Shown in pieces: positions 29,530 to 39,398 of a stretch of 64,000 nucleotides of DNA. The first letter of the stretch is position 1. Each line of letters opens with the position of its first letter. The notes under the pieces were generated by a model that saw only the letters and a program-made list of their open reading frames with translations, was not told the origin of the DNA and made no database searches. Source of the stretch: Blastococcus sp. TF02A-26 (GTDB lineage: Bacteria > Actinomycetota > Actinomycetes > Mycobacteriales > Geodermatophilaceae); NCBI RefSeq assembly GCF_003319125.1, contig NZ_QOHG01000016.1:52716-116715 (forward strand), given 5' to 3'. The position numbers and the translations under genes are program-made.

Positions 29530-30723
29530 TCAGCGCACCCAGGCCTTGCTGCCGGGCAGGTTGAGCCGGGGCAGGCCGAGGACGTGCTGGGCGATCATGC
29601 CCTTGAAGACCTCGGTGGTGCCGCCGTAGGTCGCCGTCCCCTGCGCGAAGCGGTGGGCGTAGTCGATGACGCCGTCCTCGATCGCGCCCTCGGAGCCGTG
29701 CGCGAGCAGCGCCTCGGGCCCGACCATGTCGATGAGCTCGGCGATGCCCGCGATGTAGCTCAGCGAGCTCTTGTTGCGACCCATCGGCCCCGGGGTCACC
29801 CGGATGGCCTCGGTCTCCACCACGAGGTGGCCGAGCCGGTCGAGGAAGGCCGGGTCGTCGGCGACGAGCGTGCCGTCGGGCCGGGTGGTCCGCTTGGCCC
29901 AGCGGGCCGCGGCGTCGATGGCGGCTTCGAACTCCCGGGTGCCCATGGTCATGCCGATGTCGGACAGCCCGTCGTCCGGCCGGCCGGCGCCGTGCTCGGC
30001 CGAGAGCGGGCCCTGCAGGGTCGCCCAACCCGCGTTGACGTCGCCCATGCGGTACGTGTCGGACACGTGCACGTCGGTGTAGTAGACGGCGTTGGTCCGC
30101 TCGCCGCCGTAGGTGCGGATCGCCTGGATCTCCACGCCCGGGGAGTCCAGCGGCACGAGGAACATGGTCAGACCCTTGTGCTTCGGGGCCTCGGGGTCGG
30201 TCCGGGTGATCAGGAACGTGTACTGGCAGTTGTGCGCCCCGGTGGTCCACAGCTTCGAGCCGTTGAGCACCCACTCGTCGCCGTCGCGGACCGCGCGCAG
30301 GGTGGCGCCGGCGATGTCCGAGCCGCCCTCGGGGTCGCTGTAGCCGAGGCAGAAGCGCACCCGCCCGGCGGCCACCTCCGGCTTGAGGCGGGCGGCCAGC
30401 TCCGGGTCGGCGGAGAGCTCGACCGCGGACCACACCAGGCCCGTGGTGCTGTGGGTGACCATCGGCACCTCGCGACGGGAGAGCTCCAGGGCGAGGATCC
30501 GCTGGCAGACGCGGTCCAGCCCGGCGCCACCGTCGGAGACCGGCCAGGCGGGGAACAGCCAGCCCCTGCTCCCCAGGGCCAGGTGCACGCCCTCGTTGAA
30601 GCCGTCGCCGGTGCGGCGCTCGTGCTCGTGCACCTCCTCGGTGACGATCTCGTCGAGGAAGGCGCGCACCTCCTGCTGGAAGGCCTGCTGCTCGGGGGTC
30701 AGCTCGACGGTGCTGAGGTCCAT
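29530..30723 (-). CDS. Acyl-CoA dehydrogenase (first of a pair)
   Basis: A 397-aa FAD-dependent acyl-CoA dehydrogenase. Seen are 'FLDEIVTEEVHEHERRTGDGFN', the FAD/substrate strand 'CLGYSDPEGGSDIAGATLRAV', 'WVLNGSKLWTTGAHNCQYTFLI' and the C-terminal 'GTATYGGTTEVFKGMIAQHVLGLPR'. Together with the shorter gene downstream of its promoter it resembles heteromeric dehydrogenases used for bulky acyl-CoAs (steroid side chains, for example) in actinobacteria. The substrate is inference. ATG at 30721-30723; 14 bp separate it from the partner's stop. Confidence 0.88.
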   Translation of the reverse strand: MDLSTVELTPEQQAFQQEVRAFLDEIVTEEVHEHERRTGDGFNEGVHLALGSRGWLFPAWPVSDGGAGLDRVCQRILALELSRREVPMVTHSTTGLVWSAVELSADPELAARLKPEVAAGRVRFCLGYSDPEGGSDIAGATLRAVRDGDEWVLNGSKLWTTGAHNCQYTFLITRTDPEAPKHKGLTMFLVPLDSPGVEIQAIRTYGGERTNAVYYTDVHVSDTYRMGDVNAGWATLQGPLSAEHGAGRPDDGLSDIGMTMGTREFEAAIDAAARWAKRTTRPDGTLVADDPAFLDRLGHLVVETEAIRVTPGPMGRNKSSLSYIAGIAELIDMVGPEALLAHGSEGAIEDGVIDYAHRFAQGTATYGGTTEVFKGMIAQHVLGLPRLNLPGSKAWVR

Positions 30724-30737
30724 GTCGTCGTCCTCTC

Positions 30738-31775
30738 TCAGACCGAGGCCAGCAGGGCGGTGGCGACGGCGCGGCGGTCGGCGCCCGGGTCGCCGCCCAG
30801 CACGCTCCAGCCCTTGGCGCGCAGGAAGAAGAGGCTGATGTCGGCCTCGATCGTGAAGCCCAACCCGCCCTGCGTGTGCGCGGAGACCCAGGCGGCCTCG
30901 GTGGCGGCGCGCGCGGCGTGCACGAAGGCGGCCAGCGGGAGGTCCGGCCGGGTCCGCGGCTCGTGGGTGGCGTACCAGGCGGCCTTGAGGACGAGGTTGC
31001 GCGCACCGGAGAGCTCGGTGACGACGTCGGCCAGCGGGAAGGCGACGCCCTGCAGCGCGCCGATGGCGACCCCGAGGGTGCGGCGGGTCTTGGCGAACTC
31101 GACGCCCAGGTCCAGCGCGGACTGGCCGATGCCGACCAGGGCGGCGGCGGTCAGCAGCTTCCACTCGCCGACGGCGGTGCGGAACAGCGCCTCGGCCTCC
31201 GGACCGGTGGCGAGCACGGTGCGCTCCCCGGCGGCTGGGTCGAACCAGGCCAGCGGCGTCGACCCCTGGTTGGGCACGTGGGCCGCGGGCTCGGCGACGG
31301 TGTGCAGGGTGAGGCCCTCGGCCGACCAGGCGACGACGTCGCGGGCGAGCGCGGCGTCGGGGACCAGCTGACGGTTGCCCCCGACGACGGGCTGCAGGGC
31401 CAGGGTGACGATCCGCTCCCCGCCGGCCGCGGCGGCGACCAGCTCGTCGGCTCCGCCCGCGCTCGCCAGCAGCCGCGAGGCGACGACGTGCGAGACCAGC
31501 GGGACCGGGGCGACGACCTTGCCGAGCTCCTCGGCGACCAGCACGAGGTCGACGAGCGTCGCGTCGTCACCGCCGACGGCCTCGGGCAGCGCCATCGAGG
31601 TCGCGCCCATCGCGACGACCCGCTGCCACAGGTCGGCGTCGAAGCCGAGGGGCTCCGCGTCCCGCACGAGCGAGGAGGGCACCTGCTTGGTGAAGAAGTC
31701 GCCGAACCCCTCACGCACCGCCTGCTGGTCCTCGTCGAGGGAGAAGTCCTGGCGCCGCAGCTCGAATCGTTCCAT
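30738..31775 (-). CDS. Acyl-CoA dehydrogenase (partner subunit, shorter)
   Basis: A 345-aa acyl-CoA-dehydrogenase-like protein. 'FSLDEDQQAVREGFGDFF' and 'VAMGATSMALPEAVGGDDATLVDLVLVAEELG' are N-terminal motifs; the middle FAD strand is poorly conserved and the C-terminus ends 'SAHTQGGLGFTIEADISLFF'. It is shorter than the usual 380-400 aa and lacks the clear catalytic-glutamate region, as in the non-catalytic subunits of alpha2beta2 enzymes. It is the first gene of the pair; the promoter lies at 31776-31894. Heterotetramer formation is inferred. Confidence 0.85.
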   Translation of the reverse strand: MERFELRRQDFSLDEDQQAVREGFGDFFTKQVPSSLVRDAEPLGFDADLWQRVVAMGATSMALPEAVGGDDATLVDLVLVAEELGKVVAPVPLVSHVVASRLLASAGGADELVAAAAGGERIVTLALQPVVGGNRQLVPDAALARDVVAWSAEGLTLHTVAEPAAHVPNQGSTPLAWFDPAAGERTVLATGPEAEALFRTAVGEWKLLTAAALVGIGQSALDLGVEFAKTRRTLGVAIGALQGVAFPLADVVTELSGARNLVLKAAWYATHEPRTRPDLPLAAFVHAARAATEAAWVSAHTQGGLGFTIEADISLFFLRAKGWSVLGGDPGADRRAVATALLASV

Positions 31776-31788
31776 GCCTCTAAATCCA

Positions 31789-31805
31789 TCACACGGACGC
31801 TGTGA
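31789..31805. promoter_or_regulatory. TCACA-N7-TGTGA inverted repeat upstream of the acyl-CoA dehydrogenase pair
   Basis: TCACA (31789-31793) and TGTGA (31801-31805) are perfect inverted half-sites, 14 bp upstream of the ATG at 31775. It could be a GntR- or CRP-type operator. No regulator is nearby. Confidence 0.4.
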
Positions 31806-31842
31806 CGGACAAGGGGGTTCCCGGCAGGTCGGGCCGGAACGA

Positions 31843-31880
31843 CGAGGACCCGGGCCGCCGCGTGGCGGGCCGGGTCCTCG
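31843..31880 (-). terminator. Terminator of ndk
   Basis: A 17-bp stem with one mismatch (31843-31859 with 31864-31880), 4-nt loop, 14 bp after the ndk stop on its strand. Confidence 0.8.
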
Positions 31881-31894
31881 GGGGAGATCGGCGG

Positions 31895-32305
31895 TTACTG
31901 CAGGCCGGGGAAGAACAGCGCGATCTCGCGGGCCGCCGACTCCGGGGAGTCCGAGCCGTGGACGATGTTGCTCTGCACCTCGAGCGCGAGGTCCCCGCGG
32001 ATGGTGCCTGGGGCGGCCTTGACCGGGTCGGTCGCGCCGGCCAGCGCCCGGAACGCCTCGATGGCGCGGGGGCCCTCGACGACGAGGGCGAGCAGCGGGC
32101 CGCCGGTGATGAACTCGACGAGCGAGCCGAAGAAGGGCCGCTCGCGGTGCTCGCCGTAGTGCTCCTCGGCGACCTCGCGGCTGAGGGTGCGGAGCTCGGC
32201 GGCGACGAGGCGCAGCCCCTTGGCCTCCAGCCGGCTGATCACCTCGCCGACCAGACCGCGCGCGACTCCGTCGGGCTTGACCAGGACAAGGCTGCGTTCC
32301 GTCAC
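31895..32305 (-). CDS. ndk: Nucleoside diphosphate kinase
   Basis: A 136-aa NDP kinase. '[22 protein letters not shown]' at the N-terminus, '[13 protein letters not shown]', '[29 protein letters not shown]' with the catalytic histidine in 'NIVHGSD'. It balances NTP pools. GTG at 32303-32305 is preceded by a GC-rich leader. It is part of the actinobacterial folC/DUF4233/ndk neighbourhood, but here a plus-strand isomerase-like gene is inserted between. Confidence 0.97.
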   Translation of the reverse strand: MTERSLVLVKPDGVARGLVGEVISRLEAKGLRLVAAELRTLSREVAEEHYGEHRERPFFGSLVEFITGGPLLALVVEGPRAIEAFRALAGATDPVKAAPGTIRGDLALEVQSNIVHGSDSPESAAREIALFFPGLQ

Positions 32306-32359
32306 GGGGCGGGAGCCTATCCCCCGCGCCCGGGCCGCTCGGGGCCCTAGCCTGCGCCG

Positions 32360-33124
32360 GTGCCCGTCGAGCTCGCGCTGACCCCCGACTCGCGCTGGAC
32401 CGACGGCACCGCCGAACTGGCCGCGGCGGTAGGTGCGGCGGGGTTCGCCGGTCTCGGGCTCGGGGCCGACCGGGCCTCCGCCCCCGGCGCCGCGGAGGTG
32501 CTGGCCGGTGCCGGGCTGCGGTGCTCGGAGCTGCTGGCGCTGCTGGTCTCCCGCAACGAGGAGCGCACGCTGGCCTCGGCGTCCCAGCTCGCCGCCGCGG
32601 CGGCCGCGGTCGGCGCGCCGTGGGTGCTGACGGTGCCGGCCGCTCCCCCGTCGGCGGCGGCCGCCGCGCTGCTCGGCCGCTGCGCCGACGTCGTCGCCGA
32701 GGCCGGCGCGCGGCTGGCCGTGGAGTTCAGCCCGCTGGGCGTGGTGACGTCGATCCCGGCCGCCCGTGAGCTGATCGCCGCCGCCGACCCGGGCCGGACG
32801 GCGGTCATGGTCGACACCTGGCACTTCACCCGGGGCGACAGCACCTGGGCCGACCTGGAGCAGATCCCGCTGGAGGAGATCGCCTACCTGCAGTTCTCCG
32901 ACGCCCTGGCCCCGGTGGGCGACGACGGCTTCGACGAGACGATGAACCGCCGCGTCTGGCCGGGCGAGGGCACGTTCGAGCTGGAGCGGTTCGCCTCGGT
33001 CCTCCGCGACCGGGACTGGAGCGGGACGGTCAGCGTCGAGGTGCTCAACGCCGACCTCGCCCGGCTGCCGGTCGCCGAGTTCGCCCGCGCCGCGTACACC
33101 AGCACGGCCCCGTACTGGAGCTGA
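32360..33124 (+). CDS. Sugar phosphate isomerase/epimerase-like TIM barrel
   Basis: A 254-aa xylose-isomerase-like AP-endonuclease-2 fold protein. Likely metal ligands are in 'LAVEFSPLG' (Glu), '[12 protein letters not shown]' (Asp, His), 'AYLQFSDAL' and '[13 protein letters not shown]' (Glu). Many members are sugar epimerases or inositol-catabolism enzymes, but no sugar genes are nearby. GTG start at 32360. It sits alone on the plus strand, divergent from ndk by 54 bp and meeting DUF4233 tail to tail with 2 bp between. Confidence 0.85.
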   Translation: MPVELALTPDSRWTDGTAELAAAVGAAGFAGLGLGADRASAPGAAEVLAGAGLRCSELLALLVSRNEERTLASASQLAAAAAAVGAPWVLTVPAAPPSAAAAALLGRCADVVAEAGARLAVEFSPLGVVTSIPAARELIAAADPGRTAVMVDTWHFTRGDSTWADLEQIPLEEIAYLQFSDALAPVGDDGFDETMNRRVWPGEGTFELERFASVLRDRDWSGTVSVEVLNADLARLPVAEFARAAYTSTAPYWS

Positions 33125-33126
33125 GC

Positions 33127-33513
33127 TCAGGCGGGGCCGTCGTCCTCCGGCACGACCGGCTCCCCGAACGGCGAGCCCAGCAGCTCCTTGCGCACCTGGA
33201 GCAGGTAGAGCCAGATCAGCAGGAAGATGCCGCCGACGAAGAACATGGCGCTGGTGAGGACGCCGGTCAGCAGCACCGGGACCTGCAGGGCGGTGCCGAC
33301 CACGAGCCCCCACGGCCGGCGCTGGACCCCGCTGGCGAGGATGAGGACGACGGCCAGCACCAGCAGCGCGGTGAGCCAGGAGCCGCTGAGCCCCTGGTCG
33401 GTCGGCGCGACGCCGCGGGGCACGAAGAGGACGGCGATCCCCTCCAGGGCGAGGATCGCGGCGGCCGCACCCCGCAGCGCCCGCGCCGCCCGGACCGGGT
33501 CCGGCGCTGTCAT
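33127..33513 (-). CDS. DUF4233 membrane protein
   Basis: A 128-aa protein with about four hydrophobic helices ('[19 protein letters not shown]', '[17 protein letters not shown]', '[19 protein letters not shown]', '[18 protein letters not shown]') and a charged tail. DUF4233 is routinely found right after folC in actinobacteria, and no function is known. ATG (33511-33513) overlaps the folC stop by 4 bp, so expression is coupled. Confidence 0.9.
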   Translation of the reverse strand: MTAPDPVRAARALRGAAAAILALEGIAVLFVPRGVAPTDQGLSGSWLTALLVLAVVLILASGVQRRPWGLVVGTALQVPVLLTGVLTSAMFFVGGIFLLIWLYLLQVRKELLGSPFGEPVVPEDDGPA

Positions 33514-34862
33514 GCCTGCTTCCTGCTCAGCAGCGTGCGCGCCTCGCCGGCGGTGATCACGCTGCCGGTGACCAGCACGCCGGATCCGCCGAGGGCGTCG
33601 TCCGGACCGGCCTCGGCGAGCTCGATCGCCTCGGTGATCGCCTCCGGCAGCCGCGGGTTCACGCTGACCCGGTCGGCGCCGAACACCTCGACGGCGAGCG
33701 CGCCCAGCTCGTCGGCCGGCATCGCCCGCGGGGAGGTGTGCTGGGTGACGACCAGCTCCGCGCAGATGCCCTCGAGCTCGGCGAGCATGCCCGCGACGTC
33801 CTTGCCGCGGACGCAGCCGACCACGCCGACGAGCCGGGTGAAGTCGAACGACTCCCGGATCGCCTCGACGGTCGCGGCCATGCCGGCCGGGTTGTGCGCG
33901 GCGTCGACCAGCACCGTCGGCGAGGTGCGCACGCGTTCCAGCCGGCCCGGCGAGCGGACGGCGGCGAACGCGCTGCGCACGGTCTCCACGTCGATCGGCC
34001 CGGTGGAGGCGCCGGCGCCCAGGAACGCCTCGACGGCGGCCAGCGCGGTGGCCGCGTTCTGCGCCTGGTGCGCGCCGAAGAGCGGCAGGTAGACGTCCTC
34101 GTACTCGCCGCCCAGACCCTGCAGCCGCAGCTGCTGACCGCCGACGGCGACCGCCCGCCGGAGCACGCCGAACTCGGTGCCCTCGCGGGCCACGACCGCC
34201 TCCACCTCGACCGCGCGGCGGACCAGGGCGTCGAGGGCTCCCGGCTGCTGGGTGGCGAGGACGGCGATCGCGTCGGGCTTGATGATCCCGGCCTTCTCCC
34301 CCGCGATCGTCGCGACGTCGGGGCCGAGGTACTCCGCGTGGTCCAGCGCGACCGGGGTGACGACGGCGACGCGGGCGTCGACAACGTTGGTGGCGTCCCA
34401 GCGCCCGCCCATGCCGACCTCGACGACGGCGACGTCGACCGGGGCGTCGGCGAACAGCGCGTAGGCCAGGCCCACCATCACCTCGAAGAACGACAGCGGG
34501 TGCTCGCTGCCGGCGTCGACCATCTGCACGTAGGGCGCGATGTCCTCGTAGGTCTCGACGAAGCGCTCGGCGCTGACCGGCTCGCCGTCGAGCACGATCC
34601 GCTCGCGCATCGACTCCAGGTGCGGGCTGGTGAACCGGCCCACGCGCAGGCCGAACCCGCGCAGCAGCTCGTCGACCATCCGCGCCGTCGTCGTCTTGCC
34701 GTTGGTGCCGGCGACCTGGACGACGGGGAACGCGCGGTGCGGCGACCCCAGCAGGTCGACCAGGGCGTTGATGCGGGTGAGGGAGGGCTCCAGGCGCGTC
34801 TCGGGCCACCGCGCGAGCAGCTCCTTCTCGACCCGGGCCATGTCACCGGTGCTGCCGCTCAT
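33510..34862 (-). CDS. folC: Folylpolyglutamate / dihydrofolate synthase
   Basis: A 450-aa Mur-ligase-family enzyme adding glutamate to folates. It has the P-loop '[16 protein letters not shown]' near residue 50, '[18 protein letters not shown]', '[14 protein letters not shown]' and '[15 protein letters not shown]'. FolC in actinobacteria is usually a single bifunctional enzyme. An alternative ATG eight codons in ('[10 protein letters not shown]') is possible. It is coupled to DUF4233 and divergent from valS across 122 bp; no T-box-like leader is visible in that gap. Confidence 0.96.
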   Translation of the reverse strand: MSGSTGDMARVEKELLARWPETRLEPSLTRINALVDLLGSPHRAFPVVQVAGTNGKTTTARMVDELLRGFGLRVGRFTSPHLESMRERIVLDGEPVSAERFVETYEDIAPYVQMVDAGSEHPLSFFEVMVGLAYALFADAPVDVAVVEVGMGGRWDATNVVDARVAVVTPVALDHAEYLGPDVATIAGEKAGIIKPDAIAVLATQQPGALDALVRRAVEVEAVVAREGTEFGVLRRAVAVGGQQLRLQGLGGEYEDVYLPLFGAHQAQNAATALAAVEAFLGAGASTGPIDVETVRSAFAAVRSPGRLERVRTSPTVLVDAAHNPAGMAATVEAIRESFDFTRLVGVVGCVRGKDVAGMLAELEGICAELVVTQHTSPRAMPADELGALAVEVFGADRVSVNPRLPEAITEAIELAEAGPDDALGGSGVLVTGSVITAGEARTLLSRKQA

Positions 34863-34984
34863 CCGCCCCAGGATGCCAGGCCATGGCCCCGGGCCGACTC
34901 CGCGCCTCGGTCCGCTCCTCGCTCGTTCCTCGCTGCGATGCTCCCGCGGCTGTCGTCGGCCGGTCGCTTCCTAGGATGGGGGGC

Positions 34985-37567
34985 ATGACCACCGACACTC
35001 GCACCCCGGACGCCGCGGCCCCGGGAGTCGGCGGTGGCGTACCCGAGAAGCCCACCCTCGACGGCCTCGAGGAGAAGTGGACCGCCCGCTGGGCCGCCGA
35101 GGACACCTACGCGTTCGACCGCGAGGCGGCGCTGGCCGCGCCGCGCGAGCAGATCTACTCGATCGACACGCCTCCGCCGACCGCGAGCGGGTCGCTGCAC
35201 GTGGGGCACGTCTTCAGCTACACCCACACCGACATCGTCGCCCGCTACCAGCGGATGCTCGGCAAGCACGTCTTCTACCCGATGGGCTGGGACGACAACG
35301 GCCTGCCCACCGAGCGCCGGGTGCAGAACTACTACGGCGTGCGCTGCGACCCCGCGCTCCCCTACGACGGGGACTTCACGCCGCCCGAGAAGCCGGGCAA
35401 GGAGCAGCAGCCGATCTCCCGCCGCAACTTCGTCGAGCTGTGCGAGCGGCTGACGGAGGAGGACGAGAAGGCCTTCGAGCAGCTGTGGCGCCGGGTCGGC
35501 CTCTCGGTCGACTGGAACATCGTCTACCGGACGATCTCCGTGTCCTCCCGCGCGACCGCGCAGCGGATGTTCCTGCACAACCTCGAGCGCGGCGAGGCCT
35601 ACGCGCAGGAGGCGCCGACCCTCTGGGACGTCACCTTCCGCACCGCCGTCGCCCAGGCCGAGCTGGAGGACCGCGAGCGCCCCGGTGCCTACCACCGGGT
35701 CGGCTTCGCCGGTCCGAACGGTCCGGTGTTCATCGAGACCACCCGCCCCGAGCTGCTGCCGGCCTGCGTCGCGCTGGTCGCCCACCCCGACGACGAGCGC
35801 TACCAGCCGCTGTTCGGCCAGACCGTGCGCACGCCGCTGTTCGACGTCGAGGTGCCGGTGGTCGCCCACCGCCTCGCCGAGCCGGACAAGGGCTCGGGCA
35901 TCGCGATGATCTGCACCTTCGGCGACCTCAACGACGTCACCTGGTGGCGCGAGCTGCAGCTGCCCACCCGCGCGGTGATCGGCTGGGACGGCCGGTTCGT
36001 GGGCGACGCCCCCGCCGGTGTGCCCGCCGAGGTCTACGCCGAGCTGGCCGGGAAGACGGCGTTCAGCGCCCAGCAGCAGATCGTGGAGATGCTGCGGGAG
36101 TCCGGCGACCTCGAGGGCGAGCCGCGGGCGATCACCCACCCGGTGAAGTTCTTCGAGAAGGGCGAGCGCCCGCTGGAGATCGTCACCACGCGCCAGTGGT
36201 ACATACGCAACGGCGGCCGGGACGCTTCTCTGCGCGAGGCCCTCGTGGCCCGTGGCAAGGAGATCCAGTGGGTGCCCGAGCACATGCGGCACCGCTACGA
36301 GAACTGGGTCGAGGGCCTCAACGGCGACTGGCTGATCAGCCGCCAGCGGTTCTTCGGCGTGCCGTTCCCGGTCTGGTACCGGCTGGACGCCGAGGGTCTC
36401 CCGATCCACGACGAGCCGCTGCTGGCGCCCGAATCCGCCCTGCCGGTCGACCCCTCCTCCGACGTGCCGGAGGGCTTCTCCCCGGAGCAGCGCGGGGTCC
36501 CCGGCGGCTTCATCGCCGACCCCGACGTCATGGACACCTGGGCGACGTCGTCGCTGTCGCCGCAGGTCGCCTCCGGCTGGGACACCGACCCGGAGCTGTT
36601 CGCCAAGGTCTTCCCGATGGACCAGCGGCCGCAGGCACACGACATCATCCGGACCTGGCTGTTCTCGACCGTCGTCCGCTCGCACTTCGAGTTCGGCGCG
36701 GTGCCGTGGTCGCACGCCACCATCTCCGGCTTCGTCGTCGACCCCGACCGCAAGAAGATGTCGAAGTCCAAGGGCAACGTCGTCACGCCGATCGACGTGC
36801 TCGAGCGCTACGGCACCGACGCGGTGCGCTGGCGCGCAGCCGGTGCCCGGCCAGGTGCGGACTCGCCGTTCGACGAGGCGCAGATGAAGGTCGGCCGGCG
36901 GCTGGCCATGAAGATCCTCAACGTCGGCAACTTCGTGCTGGGCCTGGGCGCCACGGCGGGGCTGTCGGCCGAGCAGGTCACCGAGCCGATCGACCGCGGG
37001 CTGCTCGCGGGCCTGGCGACGGTCGTCGAGGAGGCGACCACCGCGCTCGAGGCCTACAACTACACCCGCGCGCTCGAGGTCACCGAGGCGTTCTTCTGGT
37101 CGTTCTGCGACGACTACGTGGAGCTGGTGAAGACCCGCGCCTACGGCACCGGTGCCGCCGCCGAGTCCGCGCAGGCCGCGCTGGCGATCGCGCTGGACGT
37201 GCAGCTGCGGCTGTTCGCGCCGGTGCTGCCGTTCGTCACCGAGGAGGTCTGGTCCTGGTGGCAGACCGGCTCGGTGCACCGCGCGGCGTGGCCGGTGGTG
37301 TCGGAGCTGCCCTCGGGCGGCGACCCCGCGGTCGTGACGGTGGTGGCCGAGGCACTGGCTGCGGTGCGCAAGGCGAAGTCGGAGGCCAAGCAGTCGATGC
37401 GGGCCGACGTCGAGTCCGCCACCGTGACGGCGCCTGCCGCGCAGGTGGCCCTGGTCGAGGCCGGTCGCGACGACCTCTCCTCGGCCGGGCGGATCGCGTC
37501 GCTGTCGGTGGTCGCGGGTGAGGGCCCGCTGGCCGTCGACGTCGTCCTGGCGCCGGCGGCGGGCTGA
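34985..37567 (+). CDS. valS: Valyl-tRNA synthetase
   Basis: An 860-aa class I synthetase. '[21 protein letters not shown]' (HIGH, near residue 65), the editing domain in the middle, '[15 protein letters not shown]' (KMSKS, near 590), and anticodon-binding helices; the C-terminal coiled-coil typical of ValS is short. The form with '[14 protein letters not shown]' and '[10 protein letters not shown]' is the class of ValS common in actinobacteria. ATG at 34985 ('MTTDTRTPD') is preceded by a purine-rich site; an ATG three codons upstream is also possible. It converges with the DUF2236 gene 1 bp away. Confidence 0.97.
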   Translation: MTTDTRTPDAAAPGVGGGVPEKPTLDGLEEKWTARWAAEDTYAFDREAALAAPREQIYSIDTPPPTASGSLHVGHVFSYTHTDIVARYQRMLGKHVFYPMGWDDNGLPTERRVQNYYGVRCDPALPYDGDFTPPEKPGKEQQPISRRNFVELCERLTEEDEKAFEQLWRRVGLSVDWNIVYRTISVSSRATAQRMFLHNLERGEAYAQEAPTLWDVTFRTAVAQAELEDRERPGAYHRVGFAGPNGPVFIETTRPELLPACVALVAHPDDERYQPLFGQTVRTPLFDVEVPVVAHRLAEPDKGSGIAMICTFGDLNDVTWWRELQLPTRAVIGWDGRFVGDAPAGVPAEVYAELAGKTAFSAQQQIVEMLRESGDLEGEPRAITHPVKFFEKGERPLEIVTTRQWYIRNGGRDASLREALVARGKEIQWVPEHMRHRYENWVEGLNGDWLISRQRFFGVPFPVWYRLDAEGLPIHDEPLLAPESALPVDPSSDVPEGFSPEQRGVPGGFIADPDVMDTWATSSLSPQVASGWDTDPELFAKVFPMDQRPQAHDIIRTWLFSTVVRSHFEFGAVPWSHATISGFVVDPDRKKMSKSKGNVVTPIDVLERYGTDAVRWRAAGARPGADSPFDEAQMKVGRRLAMKILNVGNFVLGLGATAGLSAEQVTEPIDRGLLAGLATVVEEATTALEAYNYTRALEVTEAFFWSFCDDYVELVKTRAYGTGAAAESAQAALAIALDVQLRLFAPVLPFVTEEVWSWWQTGSVHRAAWPVVSELPSGGDPAVVTVVAEALAAVRKAKSEAKQSMRADVESATVTAPAAQVALVEAGRDDLSSAGRIASLSVVAGEGPLAVDVVLAPAAG

Positions 37568-37568
37568 C

Positions 37569-38483
37569 CTACAGCCACGCGGGGGCGGGGCCCATCCCCA
37601 GCCGCCACCGCGCGGCCTCCTCCGAGGGGCTGTAGCTGCCCAGCGCGAGCCGCAGCGCCCGCAGCTGGACGCGGGTGACGGCGAGCTGGGCCGCGCCCCC
37701 ACGGCCCCGCCCAGGGACGCCCGCGCAGCCGGCGATCGCCGGTGACACGACGTACGCAGCGGCGCCGGAGAGGCCCCGGTAGACCAGCCGCTCCGGCGCG
37801 CTGAGGCCGGGCGGGGCGGCCAGGAACTCGCGCAGGTGGTCGGGCACGGGCTGGAGCTCGGGGCGGTGGGCGGCCAGCGCCTCGGCCAGCTCCGCCTGCG
37901 TGGCCGGCAGGTCGGTGGCGCCGAGCTCCCGCGCCGCGCGGGCCCACTCCGCCACGTACGCGTCGGGCCAGCCCGGGCCGAACCGGCCGCTCAGGTCGCT
38001 GCCCACGGTCAGCTGAGCCGCGAGGAAGGCGTCGGTGAAGGCCAGGTGCACCCAGCGCAGCAGCGTCGGGTCCGACGCCGAGTACGGGCGGCCGTGGACC
38101 CGGCCCCGGACGCGGGCGTGCATGCCGCGGACCCGGGCCGCCTCCCGCTCGGCGAGCTCGACGGAGCCGAAGGTGCTCACCACGAGCCAGCGGGCGGTGC
38201 CGGCCAGCCGCTTCCACGGGTCCTCGCGGTAGGCGGAGTGCCGTTGGACGCCGGCCAGGGCGAGGGGGTGCGCACCCTGGCCCATCAGCGCCGCGACCCC
38301 ACCGACGAGGGTCGAGAGGTCGCCGTGCACCCGCCAGACGACGCCGTCCGGCTCGAACCAACCCGGGCCGGTGCCGACGCGGGCGATGTCGCGCACCCAG
38401 TCGGGCGCACCGCTCGGGTCACCGGAGACCCGGGCCCGGAAGGTCTCCCGCAGCTGCTCGGGGACCCGGGTCAGTGAGCGCAC
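37569..38483 (-). CDS. Oxygenase MpaB-family (DUF2236) protein
   Basis: A 304-aa DUF2236 protein. Family features are 'VHGDLSTLVGGVAALMGQGAHPLALAGVQRHS', 'RWLVVSTFGSVELAEREAARVRGMHARVRG', and 'LRWVHLAFTDAFLAA' with histidines likely to hold haem. Relatives include latex-clearing oxygenase Lcp and MpaB. No leader peptide is seen, so it should be cytoplasmic. The substrate is unknown. GTG start at 38481-38483; a small membrane protein gene lies 24 bp upstream. Confidence 0.88.
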   Translation of the reverse strand: MRSLTRVPEQLRETFRARVSGDPSGAPDWVRDIARVGTGPGWFEPDGVVWRVHGDLSTLVGGVAALMGQGAHPLALAGVQRHSAYREDPWKRLAGTARWLVVSTFGSVELAEREAARVRGMHARVRGRVHGRPYSASDPTLLRWVHLAFTDAFLAAQLTVGSDLSGRFGPGWPDAYVAEWARAARELGATDLPATQAELAEALAAHRPELQPVPDHLREFLAAPPGLSAPERLVYRGLSGAAAYVVSPAIAGCAGVPGRGRGGAAQLAVTRVQLRALRLALGSYSPSEEAARWRLGMGPAPAWL

Positions 38484-38507
38484 TCCTCCGAATGTGCCAC
38501 GCGGCGG

Positions 38508-39110
38508 CTACTGGAAGCCGATGACCACCGCGATGCCGTCCTCGTCCGCGACGTACACGCCGAGACCGGAGTAGCTGCCGTCGGGGAGCTCGACGGTCAG
38601 GGTGACGACGTCGGCGTCGTGGCCGCTGTCGGACTGCACCGCGTCGATCGTGTAGTCCACCGGCAGCGCGGTGGTGATGGCGGCGATGTCGTCGGCCAGC
38701 AGCGTCTCGTCGGGGCCGTAGCGGTCCTGGAAGTCGGAGCCGCCGTGGCCGACCGCGCTGGGGAAGTCGCCGAGGACGACGTCGTCCATGAAGGCGGCGG
38801 CCCGGTCGACCGAGCCGGGCACGGTGCCACCGTCGCCGGTGTAGGGGGCGCCGTGGTCGTCGGGCACCTGCTCCTCGTCGGCCTCCGGCGGGACGACCGC
38901 GTCGCCGTCGACGTCGCCCAGCTGCTCCTCGGCCTGGACGCGCTCGTCGCCGGTGGTGGCGCGGCCGTCGTCGTCGGCCTCGAGCAGCAGGAAGGCGATC
39001 ACGCCGACCGCGGCGACCAGCAGGACCAGTGCGGCGACCAGCCACGGCACGAGACTGCGCCGCGGCGGGGCCCCGGTGGCGGGCGGCGCGTACTGCTGCT
39101 GGATGGTCAT
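38508..39110 (-). CDS. Single-pass membrane protein, unrecognised
   Basis: A 200-aa protein with a short Pro-rich cytoplasmic start ('MTIQQQYAPPATGAPPRRS'), one membrane helix ('LVPWLVAALVLLVAAVGVIAFLLL', residues 20-43), an acidic low-complexity linker (45-100), and a small extracytoplasmic domain ('DRAAAFMDDVVLGDFPSAVGHGG...LTVELPDGSYSGLGVYVADEDGIAVVIGFQ') that resembles DUF4878/NTF2-like folds. No function is assigned. ATG at 39108-39110. Confidence 0.82.
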   Translation of the reverse strand: MTIQQQYAPPATGAPPRRSLVPWLVAALVLLVAAVGVIAFLLLEADDDGRATTGDERVQAEEQLGDVDGDAVVPPEADEEQVPDDHGAPYTGDGGTVPGSVDRAAAFMDDVVLGDFPSAVGHGGSDFQDRYGPDETLLADDIAAITTALPVDYTIDAVQSDSGHDADVVTLTVELPDGSYSGLGVYVADEDGIAVVIGFQ

Positions 39111-39322
39111 CGGGGGCTCCTCCGTCGCCGGCGTGCGGTCGCGCGGGACGCTAGGGCCCGGGCGGTCGGCCTCCGGGGCGGCGCTCGGGACGTTCCCGGT
39201 CCGGTTTCACACCCGCCCCTCGCGGACCGCCTGGGGCCGAGCGTTCTACCTGGGTGGCCGGTTCCGGCTCGCCAGCGTTGGCCCTCAGCCGGCCATTCGT
39301 CCCTGGCTGGTGGCCGCCCGGG

Positions 39323-39348
39323 GGACAACGCTCGCGCCGTTGTCCACA
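39323..39348. promoter_or_regulatory. Inverted repeat with a consensus DnaA box
   Basis: GGACAACG (39323-39330) and CGTTGTCC (39338-39345) form a perfect 8-bp inverted repeat. TTGTCCACA (39340-39348) matches the DnaA-box consensus. It lies about 50 bp upstream of the DUF559 gene in an otherwise empty 288-bp gap (39111-39398). Possible operator; role inferred. Confidence 0.4.
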
Positions 39349-39398
39349 GATCGGTGTCTGACGACCGACGACGGAGCCGAGCAACGCAGGCTGCCCGG

